Shown one piece after another: positions 8,757-16,987 of a stretch of 64,000 nucleotides of DNA. The notes under the pieces were generated by a model. The model saw nothing but the letters and a program-made list of their open reading frames with translations, ran no database searches and had not been told where the DNA came from. Source of the stretch: Ruegeria conchae (GTDB taxonomy: Bacteria > Pseudomonadota > Alphaproteobacteria > Rhodobacterales > Rhodobacteraceae). Each line of letters opens with the position of its first letter. Position 1 is the first letter of the stretch. The stretch spans positions 186,001 through 250,000 of the forward strand of contig NZ_AEYW01000022.1 of NCBI RefSeq assembly GCF_000192475.1. Reading direction: 5' to 3'. A program made the translations under genes and the position numbers.

Positions 8757-9689
8757 GTGGAAGAATTTTCACCGGAAAATATCACAATCATATTGCCTGC
8801 CTATAACGAGGAACAGGCCGTCGGTTCGGTGATCCGCGATTTGCGGGATGAGCTTCCGGAAGTGACGTTACTGTTGGTTGACGATGGAAGCGTTGACAAT
8901 ACGGCCCAAGTTGCCCGTGCGGCAGGGGCTCATGTTATTTCGCACCCTCGCAATCGTGGTTATGGGGGAACATGGAAAACAGGTTTGAAAGAGGCCACGA
9001 CTCCGTTTGTCATGTTTTTTGATGCTGATGGTCAGTTCACGGCCCAACAGGCCCGTGCATTGATCAAGCAATGGCAGCGGACCAAGCCCGCGCTGATTTC
9101 TGGTGCACGCAGCAAATCTTCTCATGTGGACCCGGTTCGCAAACCCGGTAAGATGATACTGTCGGGGTTCTCGAGGCTTCTGGTGGGGCAGCAAATCCCC
9201 GATCTGAATTGCGGCTTGCGGATCTACCGACGCACTCAGCTGTTGTCATTCGCAGAGTTGTTGCCCAATGGATTCTCAGCCTCCGCAACATCGCTGATCC
9301 TTTATCTCAAACAAAAATTCGACGTGAGCTTCATGCCCATTGAAACTCGCAAAAGGGTTGGCAAGTCATCGGTTTCTGTAATCAAGGATGGCTTTAATGT
9401 GCTTCTCCTGATCACCCGTCTTGTGGCCTTATATGATCCAATTCGCTTGTTCTTGTTGCCCTCGTTTACGCTGGCCGCTCTGGGTATTGTTTACTCGGTG
9501 ATCGTGATTGTCGCACAGGGGCTGGGTCTGCCGGTCCTTGGCGCTGTGATGCTTCTGACATCTCTGATCCTCTTTTTCATGGGGATCGTTTGCGATCAGG
9601 TTTCAGCCATCCGTATCGCACAAGCCCGTACCGACGCGGCCTTGGCGCGTATAGAAGCAGGCACCACGCAAAAAGATGAAGCTGCATGA
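8757..9689 (+). CDS. Family 2 glycosyltransferase, polyprenyl-phosphate sugar synthase type
   Basis: The 310-residue GT-A protein shows ITIILPAYNEEQAVGSVI at its start, then LLVDDGSVDNTAQVA near 42-56 and the metal-binding FDADGQF near residue 88, followed by two C-terminal membrane helices at about 225-285. This layout matches dolichyl/undecaprenyl-phosphate mannose or glucose synthases that load a sugar onto a lipid carrier. The start is GTG at 8757. Its end overlaps the following methyltransferase gene by 14 bases, so the two are likely translated together. The sugar transferred is unknown. Confidence 0.87.
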   Translation: MEEFSPENITIILPAYNEEQAVGSVIRDLRDELPEVTLLLVDDGSVDNTAQVARAAGAHVISHPRNRGYGGTWKTGLKEATTPFVMFFDADGQFTAQQARALIKQWQRTKPALISGARSKSSHVDPVRKPGKMILSGFSRLLVGQQIPDLNCGLRIYRRTQLLSFAELLPNGFSASATSLILYLKQKFDVSFMPIETRKRVGKSSVSVIKDGFNVLLLITRLVALYDPIRLFLLPSFTLAALGIVYSVIVIVAQGLGLPVLGAVMLLTSLILFFMGIVCDQVSAIRIAQARTDAALARIEAGTTQKDEAA

Positions 9690-10551
9690 ACGGTGCCGCC
9701 TGTGCGGCGGTACAACAGAACTGCGATCGGGCTATCGCTTTGGACAGTTTGACCTGTTCAAATGTGGCGCATGCGGGTTTCAGCAAATAGACCCAGAGCC
9801 TTCTGGTGCAGAACTTCAAGAGCTCTATGGGACCCTCTATTTTCAGAAAGCCAAATATACCGATCCAAAAGCCATAGAGCTTGAGTATGAGCGTCGCCAC
9901 AATTTGATGGCTCGCGCCGGATTCAAACCCGAGGATAGTCTGCTGGAAATTGGCTGTGGAGCAGGGCAGTTTATCGCAACCTGTGCAGATACTTACAACT
10001 GGTATGGTATGGACTTTTCAGAGGCCGGAATCGAGGAGGCACGGACCAGGCTTCCGAATTTACCTGCCGACAGGCTGAGATCACAATCAGTTGAAGATTT
10101 CAACCCCAGTCTCCCGGACGGTGGTTTCGATGGTGTGTTGATTTTTGACACAATTGAGCATGTATACGATCCGCAACCAGTTTTGAAGCGCGCAGCAAGC
10201 TGGCTCAAGCCGGGAGGTCGTATGATCGTAACAACCCCAGATATTGGCGCGAATATGGCTAAGCTTACAGGCCGTCGGTGGCCATTTATGACACCACCGG
10301 AACACCTTTCATTTTTTACTCGTCCCGCGATGGTGCAGGCGCTGAAAAGTGCTGGGTTATACACATCATATTCCAAGTCTATGGGCAAATACGCCAACGT
10401 CGCGTTCATTGTCTACAAGGCGGGTAGGGTTGGCCTGTTGCCGAAGTCATTGGGAAAGCTCGCGGTGAAGATGGGTCTGGGCAAGCTTACCATCTATGTG
10501 CCGACCGGCGATGTAATGTATATGATTGCTGAAAAACAGCGGGACGCCTGA
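9676..10551 (+). CDS. SAM-dependent methyltransferase with N-terminal zinc-ribbon-like motif
   Basis: The 291-residue class I methyltransferase has the SAM-binding motif LLEIGCGAGQF near residue 95, an acidic DTIEHV post-motif near 156 and LKPGGRMIVTTPD near 178. The first 40 residues hold paired cysteines, CRLCGG at 6-11 and CGACG at 32-36, suggesting a small zinc-binding domain as found in several sugar C- and O-methyltransferases. It overlaps the glycosyltransferase gene before it and is 3 bases from the asparagine-synthase-like gene after it, so it belongs to the polysaccharide operon. A role in methylating a sugar residue is inference. Confidence 0.82.
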   Translation: MKLHERCRLCGGTTELRSGYRFGQFDLFKCGACGFQQIDPEPSGAELQELYGTLYFQKAKYTDPKAIELEYERRHNLMARAGFKPEDSLLEIGCGAGQFIATCADTYNWYGMDFSEAGIEEARTRLPNLPADRLRSQSVEDFNPSLPDGGFDGVLIFDTIEHVYDPQPVLKRAASWLKPGGRMIVTTPDIGANMAKLTGRRWPFMTPPEHLSFFTRPAMVQALKSAGLYTSYSKSMGKYANVAFIVYKAGRVGLLPKSLGKLAVKMGLGKLTIYVPTGDVMYMIAEKQRDA

Positions 10552-10554
10552 GGA

Positions 10555-12468
10555 ATGTGCGGCATCGCAGGTATCTTGGCGCTAACGCAGACCATTGACC
10601 CAACAAAAGCTGAAGCTTGTCTCGCGACGATGTTGGATCGGCTTCATCATCGTGGTCCTGACGAACGTGGACAGTTTAACGGTGATCGCGTCTGGATGGG
10701 TAACACACGTCTTGCGGTCGTCGGTGAGGAGAACGGTCGCCAGCCGATCTGGAACGAAAACCGCACTGTCGTCGTCGTAATGAATGGCGAAATCTATAAT
10801 GCTCCAGACCTCGTACGCAGCCTGACGGAAATGGGACACAGGTTTTCCACCGACACTGATACCGAAGTTCTGGTTCACGGATACGAGGAATTTGGGCTTG
10901 AAGTTCTGGATCATCTCAACGGAATGTTTGCCTTTTCAATCTACGATTTGCGCAAGGGCAAGGTGATCATTGCCCGCGATCGCTTTGGCATGAAACCCCT
11001 TTATATTCTTAAGAGCCTGTCGGTGCCTGGTGATCTGCTATTTGCCAGCGAGCTCAATGCGCTCAAATCGGTCAAGGGCTTCTCGAACAAATATAGCCCC
11101 GAAGGGCTCGCCACCTTTCTCGGCAGTATGTATGTTTCCGAGCCCTTTACGGCATTTGAGGATATACGGGCGCTGGAACCGGGATGTGCTTTGGTTTGCA
11201 CTGCGCAAGGTCAGGAAAAACACCGCTATTGGGATATGACTTTCAATCCCGACAATAGCCGTCGCAATGAAGCCGATGCGATTGCGGCAGTTGCCGATGT
11301 GCTTCCACGGGCGGTAGGCAGGCACCTGATGGCGGATCGACCTGTCGGGACACTGTTGTCTGGAGGTCTTGATAGCCGGGCAGTCTCTGCGGCGGCCTGG
11401 GCGCAAGGGGGGACCGGCCGAGCTTATACGGTCGGATATGACGAGGCCGCTTTTGACGAAAGCCCATTGGCTGCTGCCTGGACCAAGGCGCTGGATCGTG
11501 AGCATCATGTTTTACGTCTTGGCGAAGCACAATTCGCTAGCATTGTCCCAAATCGCTATGCTGGACATGGTCAGCCTTATGGAGTCTGGGTCAATTCGGC
11601 GTCCGAAGCCCTTGCCGGAGAAATTCGCGCGCAGGGCTACAAGGCGGTGCTGACCGGAGAAGGTGGTGACGAGTTGTTCTGCGGCTACCCGACTCTTCAT
11701 GCTGCGAATATCGCACGCTACTACCGATACCTTCCCGCGCCCGTCAGATCTCTGATCGCCAATGCCACCGATCTGCTGCCAGCTGGATCTAGCCGACTTC
11801 CGCTTAGTTTCATGGCGCAAAGCTTTGCAAAATCCGTGACGGGTGATCTATTACGCAGCTTCTACGGTTTCAAAGAAGTCATTCGCTATCGTGATTGGAA
11901 AGAGGCGTTGACACCGGAAGCCTATGCGATAGTTGGTGAAATTGATCCAGCGATTGCGTTCACCCAATACCGCGAGCGGATCGAGGACTGGCCCCTGATA
12001 GACCAGCTTTCATACATTGATATCAAGAGCTTTCTGGCATCCTGCAGTCTGGTTCCGAACGACAACGCCTATATGTCGCAAAGTGTCGAGACGCGGATTC
12101 CGCTTTTGGATGTTGAAATGGCGGAGCTGGTTAAAACTCTGCCATTGGGGGTCCGGTTCCACGCGACAGATCCCAAGCGGCTTTTGAAGAAAGCCTTGAA
12201 CCACTATTTGCAGCAGAGCGCACCCGATGCCGTAGCCGCGCTTGGTCCGTATAAGAAGATGGGATTCGAGGTTCCGACTACTGTTTGGATAAATGGTCCC
12301 CAATTCGGACCCGTGATCGATCATTATCTCAGCCGTGGGGCCGTCGAGCGCGTTGGCTTTTTCAATCCTGATTACATTGAGCGCATTTTGAGCGCGCAGC
12401 GAACTGGGCGTGCAAATAACGAACGCATCTTGCAAACAGCAATGGCGTTGCAGCATTTTTTGGGATAG
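10555..12468 (+). CDS. asnB: Asparagine synthase-like glutamine amidotransferase (AsnB family)
   Basis: The 637-residue protein begins MCGIAGILAL, with Cys2 as the N-terminal nucleophile of the class II glutaminase domain. It has HHRGPDERG at about 32-40 and continues with a synthetase domain whose PP-loop is LLSGGLDSRAV near residue 267. This is the two-domain arrangement of AsnB, which makes an acyl-adenylate and transfers ammonia from glutamine. AsnB homologues in O-antigen and capsule clusters (WbpS-like) amidate uronic acids, and the neighbouring dehydrogenase makes that the likely job. Free asparagine synthesis cannot be excluded. It follows the methyltransferase by 3 bases. Confidence 0.87.
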   Translation: MCGIAGILALTQTIDPTKAEACLATMLDRLHHRGPDERGQFNGDRVWMGNTRLAVVGEENGRQPIWNENRTVVVVMNGEIYNAPDLVRSLTEMGHRFSTDTDTEVLVHGYEEFGLEVLDHLNGMFAFSIYDLRKGKVIIARDRFGMKPLYILKSLSVPGDLLFASELNALKSVKGFSNKYSPEGLATFLGSMYVSEPFTAFEDIRALEPGCALVCTAQGQEKHRYWDMTFNPDNSRRNEADAIAAVADVLPRAVGRHLMADRPVGTLLSGGLDSRAVSAAAWAQGGTGRAYTVGYDEAAFDESPLAAAWTKALDREHHVLRLGEAQFASIVPNRYAGHGQPYGVWVNSASEALAGEIRAQGYKAVLTGEGGDELFCGYPTLHAANIARYYRYLPAPVRSLIANATDLLPAGSSRLPLSFMAQSFAKSVTGDLLRSFYGFKEVIRYRDWKEALTPEAYAIVGEIDPAIAFTQYRERIEDWPLIDQLSYIDIKSFLASCSLVPNDNAYMSQSVETRIPLLDVEMAELVKTLPLGVRFHATDPKRLLKKALNHYLQQSAPDAVAALGPYKKMGFEVPTTVWINGPQFGPVIDHYLSRGAVERVGFFNPDYIERILSAQRTGRANNERILQTAMALQHFLG

Positions 12469-12517
12469 CGAAGTCAGGGTCCGAATGCCGAACAACGAAC
12501 TAAAGGGTTGAACGCCT

Positions 12518-14401
12518 ATGTGCGGGATTTTCTGTCTTTCGCTCGATGCCAATCACAATCTCGACGCGGCAATCCTGACCCGATTGACGCGCGAAATGCT
12601 CCTGATTGCCGAACGGCGGGGCCGGGAAGCGGCGGGAGTCTGCACCTATCAAAACGGGCGGACTTTTTACATCAAGCGCCCAAGTTCTGCGTCTGCAATC
12701 GTTCGAGGTCCGGAATTCGCCGAGTTTTCCCAAAAAGCCTTTGTGAATCCCGACAACGGCGGTGTTGCAATTATTGGTCACGCAAGGCTGGTTACAAATG
12801 GTCTCAGAGCCTTTCATGACAATAACCAACCCTTTGATGACAAAGGATTTGTGGGGGTGCATAACGGGGTGATTGTCAATCACAGCGAATTCTTTGCCCC
12901 TGACCTTCCCGTGCCCGAGCTGGACAGCTTGGCAATCCCAACCCGGTTGCGCCACCATCTTGATGCTGGCAACTCCGCCGAGGACGCCAATGTGGCCACG
13001 CTGAACGATCTTCAGGGGGTCGTATCATACCTGATGGTTGACACCGTGTTCGGTCAAATACATGCGGCATCTAACAATGGCTCGCTCTATGAGGCGCGGT
13101 TGATGCGTGATGGTGCTCCGGTCGGCCGGATTCTTATGTCCGAGCGGGAAATGCTTCGGTTGATGGAAGCGCATCTTGCGAGCGTTGGTATCCAGAAAGG
13201 TGATGTCCGCCGCTATGATCCGGGCACTGTAGACAGCTGGTGCGTGACCGACGACCAAAAGGCGATCAAACCAGCAGCGACTACGAAACCAGTAGATCTA
13301 AGCGCGCTAACGGACCCAAGAAAAGCCGAGCTACGCCGCTGCACAAACTGTCTGCTGCCCCACACGATGCCCTTTATCGAGTTTGATGATGCTGGTGTAT
13401 GCAACTGGTGCCGCAACAGCCTTCTGACGCCGCTGAAAGAGCGCGACGAACTGGATGCGCAGCTCGAAAAATTACGCAACATCATAGATCGCCCAAATTG
13501 CCTTATGGCGGTCAGTGGCGGACGAGACAGCTGCTATGGTCTTCACGTTGCAAAGACAGAACTTGGGCTGAACCCGATTGCCTTCACTTACGATTGGGGC
13601 ATGGTGACAGACTTGGCCCGACGCAACACATCGCGCGTCTGCGCCAAACTGGGCATCGAGCATATCATCGTTTCGGCGGACATTCCTCGTAAGCAAGAGA
13701 ACATCCGCAAGAATATCGAAGCATGGCTCAAACGGCCGGAACTAGGGATGGTTCCGATATTCACAGCGGGTGATAAACAGTTTTATCAGCACGCGAACCG
13801 CTTGCAGAAAGAACTGGATGTGCCCGCGATTATCTTTTGCGAGAACGGGCGCTACGAGAAGACTTGGTTCAAAGCGGGGTTTGCTGGCATCAATGAGGGG
13901 AATCGGCGGCTTTGGAACCTGTCGATGATCGAAAAGTTCCGTTACATGTCGTATTATGCAGGTCAGTTTCTGCGGAACCCCGCTTATCTGAACCGCTCGC
14001 TACTGGACAGCATAGAAGCGTTCATCTCGAGCTATTTCCTCAAGCATGACTACATTCAGCTTTTTGACTATATCCCGTGGGAAGAAGAAACCGTCGAACG
14101 CGTTTTGATCGACGAATATGGTTTTGAAGTCCCAGAGGGTTGTCCGACTACGTGGAGAATTGGCGACGGAACGGCACCGTTCTACAACTTTATCTACCGC
14201 ACGGTTGCTGGGTTTACCGAGTTTGATACCTTCCGCTCAAATCAAATTCGCGACGGTAAGATCACACGAGAATTCGGTGCCGAACGTATTCAAATCGAAA
14301 ATGAACCCAGGATGGACGATCTTCGCGAATACCTGGCGACCGTTGGAGTGAATTTCGACAAAGCCATGACGAGGATTCTGTCAATCCCCAGACGGTATTG
14401 A
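12518..14401 (+). CDS. Fused class II glutamine amidotransferase / N-acetyl-sugar amidotransferase
   Basis: The 627-residue protein has two parts. Residues 1-250 are a class II glutaminase domain (MCGIF start, Cys2 nucleophile, RGREAAG at 34-40, GHARLVTNG at 87-95, HNG at 115-117) like that of glucosamine-6-phosphate synthase or PurF. Residues 270-627 match WbpG/PseA-type N-acetyl-sugar amidotransferases: a four-cysteine cluster (C275, C278, C295, C298) followed by the PP-loop SGGRDS at 333-338. WbpG needs separate HisH- and HisF-like partners to deliver ammonia when it turns an acetamido group into an acetamidino group. Here the ammonia source seems built in. It lies 49 bases after the AsnB-like gene. 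A GATase fused to this family is unusual to me. Confidence 0.82.
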   Translation: MCGIFCLSLDANHNLDAAILTRLTREMLLIAERRGREAAGVCTYQNGRTFYIKRPSSASAIVRGPEFAEFSQKAFVNPDNGGVAIIGHARLVTNGLRAFHDNNQPFDDKGFVGVHNGVIVNHSEFFAPDLPVPELDSLAIPTRLRHHLDAGNSAEDANVATLNDLQGVVSYLMVDTVFGQIHAASNNGSLYEARLMRDGAPVGRILMSEREMLRLMEAHLASVGIQKGDVRRYDPGTVDSWCVTDDQKAIKPAATTKPVDLSALTDPRKAELRRCTNCLLPHTMPFIEFDDAGVCNWCRNSLLTPLKERDELDAQLEKLRNIIDRPNCLMAVSGGRDSCYGLHVAKTELGLNPIAFTYDWGMVTDLARRNTSRVCAKLGIEHIIVSADIPRKQENIRKNIEAWLKRPELGMVPIFTAGDKQFYQHANRLQKELDVPAIIFCENGRYEKTWFKAGFAGINEGNRRLWNLSMIEKFRYMSYYAGQFLRNPAYLNRSLLDSIEAFISSYFLKHDYIQLFDYIPWEEETVERVLIDEYGFEVPEGCPTTWRIGDGTAPFYNFIYRTVAGFTEFDTFRSNQIRDGKITREFGAERIQIENEPRMDDLREYLATVGVNFDKAMTRILSIPRRY

Positions 14402-14447
14402 TTCACGGGGCATATCAGACGTGCGACCATTCTTTGAAGCCGGAATA

Positions 14448-15746
14448 TCAAGTCGTACCGAACAATCTGGGTTTCCACACCCGCAGCAGATAAAGCTGCG
14501 CGATCTCTGCGATTCCCGTTGCTACCGCTGCGCCTTGTGGGCCGAAATACGGGATCAGCACGAGGTTGAACACCAAGTTTAGCATTGCGAGGATCGCAAA
14601 GAACGCTGTTTGTAAGACTGGTTGCCCTCCCTGGGTGAACGATTGATTGAGAACTATCGCAGGAGCTGCAACTGTCGTCGCGAGGCCCATGATTAAAAAT
14701 ACTTCGGTGGAGGTTCGACTATCTTCGGCACCCAGCAGCACTGGGGCGGCAAAAATCAGCAACCCCGAAGCGCATATCAGCGTGACGATACTGATTGCCC
14801 TGCCAACTAACGCCAAGGAAGAATACAACTTGTCAAATGCAGCCCTGTCTTGATGGAACAAATAGTTGGCAACCCGCGGATTAATGACGCTTTGGACCGC
14901 AGCGAGAAGCATACGCAATCCGTCTGCAAACATCGCGCCAAGAGCGTACATGCCCACAACCCTGTCGGATGCCAGAAGACCCAGAACCAAAACATCTATC
15001 CTGCTGTTCACATCCGACAGCAATCCGATTAATGCACCCCGCCAACCACGTCCGTTCTCGCTGATCATGACCGCAAATAGTCTACTAAACTCCAGACGTG
15101 TTCCCCTAGTATAGAGCCAAAGCATCACCAGCATGAGCGCAAATATCAGTGCCTCGGATGCCACAAACAGCCATCCAAACCACCCTGTCGGGGCGTGCAG
15201 GATTAGCAAAGCCAGAAATGCCAACAGCATAGTTGGCATACGAATACCCTGCAGGACCGCATAGGTTTTGAGATGTTCCATCCCATTGAGCGAGTGAACG
15301 CCAACCTTGTTGAGGCCAAACAACATTACCCCTAACCCGACCGCAGGCATGGTTTCTGCCAGCTCTGGGCTGTCGAGAACTGAACCGATGACCGGTGCCC
15401 CGTGCCACAGCAGCAATGCCATCAGCATGCCAACCGCGAGAACGGGCAAAAAAGCTGCTATCAAATAGGTACGTGCGCTGGGGTCCGATGCGCCATGGCG
15501 GGAAAAATAGTATAGTGCCGCAAAGGCAAAGCCACCCGCCGATACCTGACCCAGAATAAGGAAAAACAACAGGGCTTGGCTGAATACGCCGAGCCCCTCA
15601 AAGCCGTAGTACCTACCGATCAACAGGTTTAGCGCAACACCTGAAACCGCCAGAGCAGCCACAGAGCCGATGTTGGCGAACAAAGTTGCCGGGTCACTGA
15701 CTTGGCCTAATGCCTGACGAATGTTTTGAATTGCCCCGTTTATCAC
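14448..15746 (-). CDS. Polysaccharide flippase (Wzx/MATE-like)
   Basis: The 432-residue integral membrane protein has about twelve to fourteen hydrophobic segments and the look of the polysaccharide transporter superfamily, which flips lipid-linked repeat units across the inner membrane. Examples are FANIGSVAALAVSGVALNLL near the start and FVASEALIFALMLVMLWLY around residue 200. The start used is GTG at 15746 without a clear ribosome site, so the N-terminus is uncertain. It converges with the amidotransferase gene, 46 bases apart, and follows the epimerase on the same strand after 149 bases. Substrate specificity cannot be read from sequence. Confidence 0.82.
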   Translation of the reverse strand: MINGAIQNIRQALGQVSDPATLFANIGSVAALAVSGVALNLLIGRYYGFEGLGVFSQALLFFLILGQVSAGGFAFAALYYFSRHGASDPSARTYLIAAFLPVLAVGMLMALLLWHGAPVIGSVLDSPELAETMPAVGLGVMLFGLNKVGVHSLNGMEHLKTYAVLQGIRMPTMLLAFLALLILHAPTGWFGWLFVASEALIFALMLVMLWLYTRGTRLEFSRLFAVMISENGRGWRGALIGLLSDVNSRIDVLVLGLLASDRVVGMYALGAMFADGLRMLLAAVQSVINPRVANYLFHQDRAAFDKLYSSLALVGRAISIVTLICASGLLIFAAPVLLGAEDSRTSTEVFLIMGLATTVAAPAIVLNQSFTQGGQPVLQTAFFAILAMLNLVFNLVLIPYFGPQGAAVATGIAEIAQLYLLRVWKPRLFGTT

Positions 15747-15895
15747 GACAGGATTAATAGGCGTCTTAGATTGAATGTGCCAGTGTATGTCAGGCGGAAT
15801 AAGCGGGGCATTGTCATTTTCACAGCGTCCTGTCTAAGCGCAGGCACCTGCACCCTGACGATTGGGCAATGTCTACGAAAGGTGCGCTTTGTCCT

Positions 15896-16909
15896 CTATT
15901 TGTCATAATAGTCGCGAAACCAGTCGACAAATTTCTGAATTCCATCTTTGAAATCGGTCTGAGGGCGATATCCGGTCAGACGCTGCAGCAGGTCCGCGTT
16001 TGCCCAGGTTGCCGGGACATCACCCATTTGGATGTCCATGTAGTTTCTGATAGCTTTCTTGCCCAGACAATCTTCGATTGCGTCGACAAAATCCAGCAAC
16101 CGCACTTTGTCCGAGTTACCTATATTGACGACGCGGTAAGGTGCAACCGGGCTTAGGCTGTCACCTTCTTCAATGTCTTCCGGATTCTCCGGGCGTACTG
16201 GAACGGCCTTGATCAGAAGTGAGATCGCTCGTACTAGGTCGTCAATATAAGTGAAATCGCGGTACATATCACCGTGGTTGTAGATGTCGATCGGACGGTC
16301 ATTCAGTATCGCATCGACAAATTTATAGAGTGCAAGGTCAGGCCGACCCCACGTGCCGTAAACTGTAAAGAACCGGAACATGGTTGTGGGCAGATCCCAG
16401 AGATGGGCATAGGAATGCCCCATGCTTTCGTTTGCTTTTTTGGTCGCCGCATAGATAGTCAGCTGCGTATCCGCTTTTTCGCATTCATCGAACGGCATAT
16501 CTGTGTTGGCACCGTAAACCGAGGAAGTGGACGCCATGAGCAAATGCTGAACCTTGTGGCGGCGTGCGGCTTCCATGACATTAAACGTGCCAACGACATT
16601 GCTGTCGATATATGCGCGGGGATTTTCAAGGCTATAACGGACACCGGCCTGTGCCGCGAGGTGAACGATGACATCGGGCTCGAAGCCGTCGGCGACGACA
16701 TCGAATTTCTCCGCGTCTTCCAGCATTCCTTCATCGCAGGAAAAATTGGGGTTCTGCAACAGTGCGGCATGGCGGCGTTGTTTCAAACGGACGTCATAGT
16801 AATCTGTCATCCCGTCAAAGCCATGCACTCTGTCTCCATTCGCGAGCAGCAGTTTGGCAAGATGAAAACCAATAAACCCGGCTGTGCCGGTAATCAGAAC
16901 TTTTTGCAC
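15896..16909 (-). CDS. NAD-dependent epimerase, UDP-glucuronate 4-epimerase-like
   Basis: The 337-residue short-chain dehydrogenase/reductase-type epimerase has the NAD motif GTAGFIGFHLA at 8-18. HLAAQAGVRYSLENPRAY near 84-101, ASTSSVYGAN near 126, and the catalytic YAATKKANE around 153 follow. The AGVRYSLENP and RFFTVYGTWGRPD segments are characteristic of LpsL/CapI UDP-glucuronate 4-epimerases, which make UDP-galacturonate. With the dehydrogenase at 5384 this implies a galacturonate-type residue. Its start is a clear ATG at 16909; the acyltransferase gene ends 78 bases upstream on the same strand. Confidence 0.88.
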   Translation of the reverse strand: MQKVLITGTAGFIGFHLAKLLLANGDRVHGFDGMTDYYDVRLKQRRHAALLQNPNFSCDEGMLEDAEKFDVVADGFEPDVIVHLAAQAGVRYSLENPRAYIDSNVVGTFNVMEAARRHKVQHLLMASTSSVYGANTDMPFDECEKADTQLTIYAATKKANESMGHSYAHLWDLPTTMFRFFTVYGTWGRPDLALYKFVDAILNDRPIDIYNHGDMYRDFTYIDDLVRAISLLIKAVPVRPENPEDIEEGDSLSPVAPYRVVNIGNSDKVRLLDFVDAIEDCLGKKAIRNYMDIQMGDVPATWANADLLQRLTGYRPQTDFKDGIQKFVDWFRDYYDK

Positions 16910-16987
16910 CCGTCTGTTTCCTTGTTTTGTTGCTTAGTTAAGAACACCCTAGGGCTCTGGATGCGAGTTGAGAGCCTTCTCAAATCA

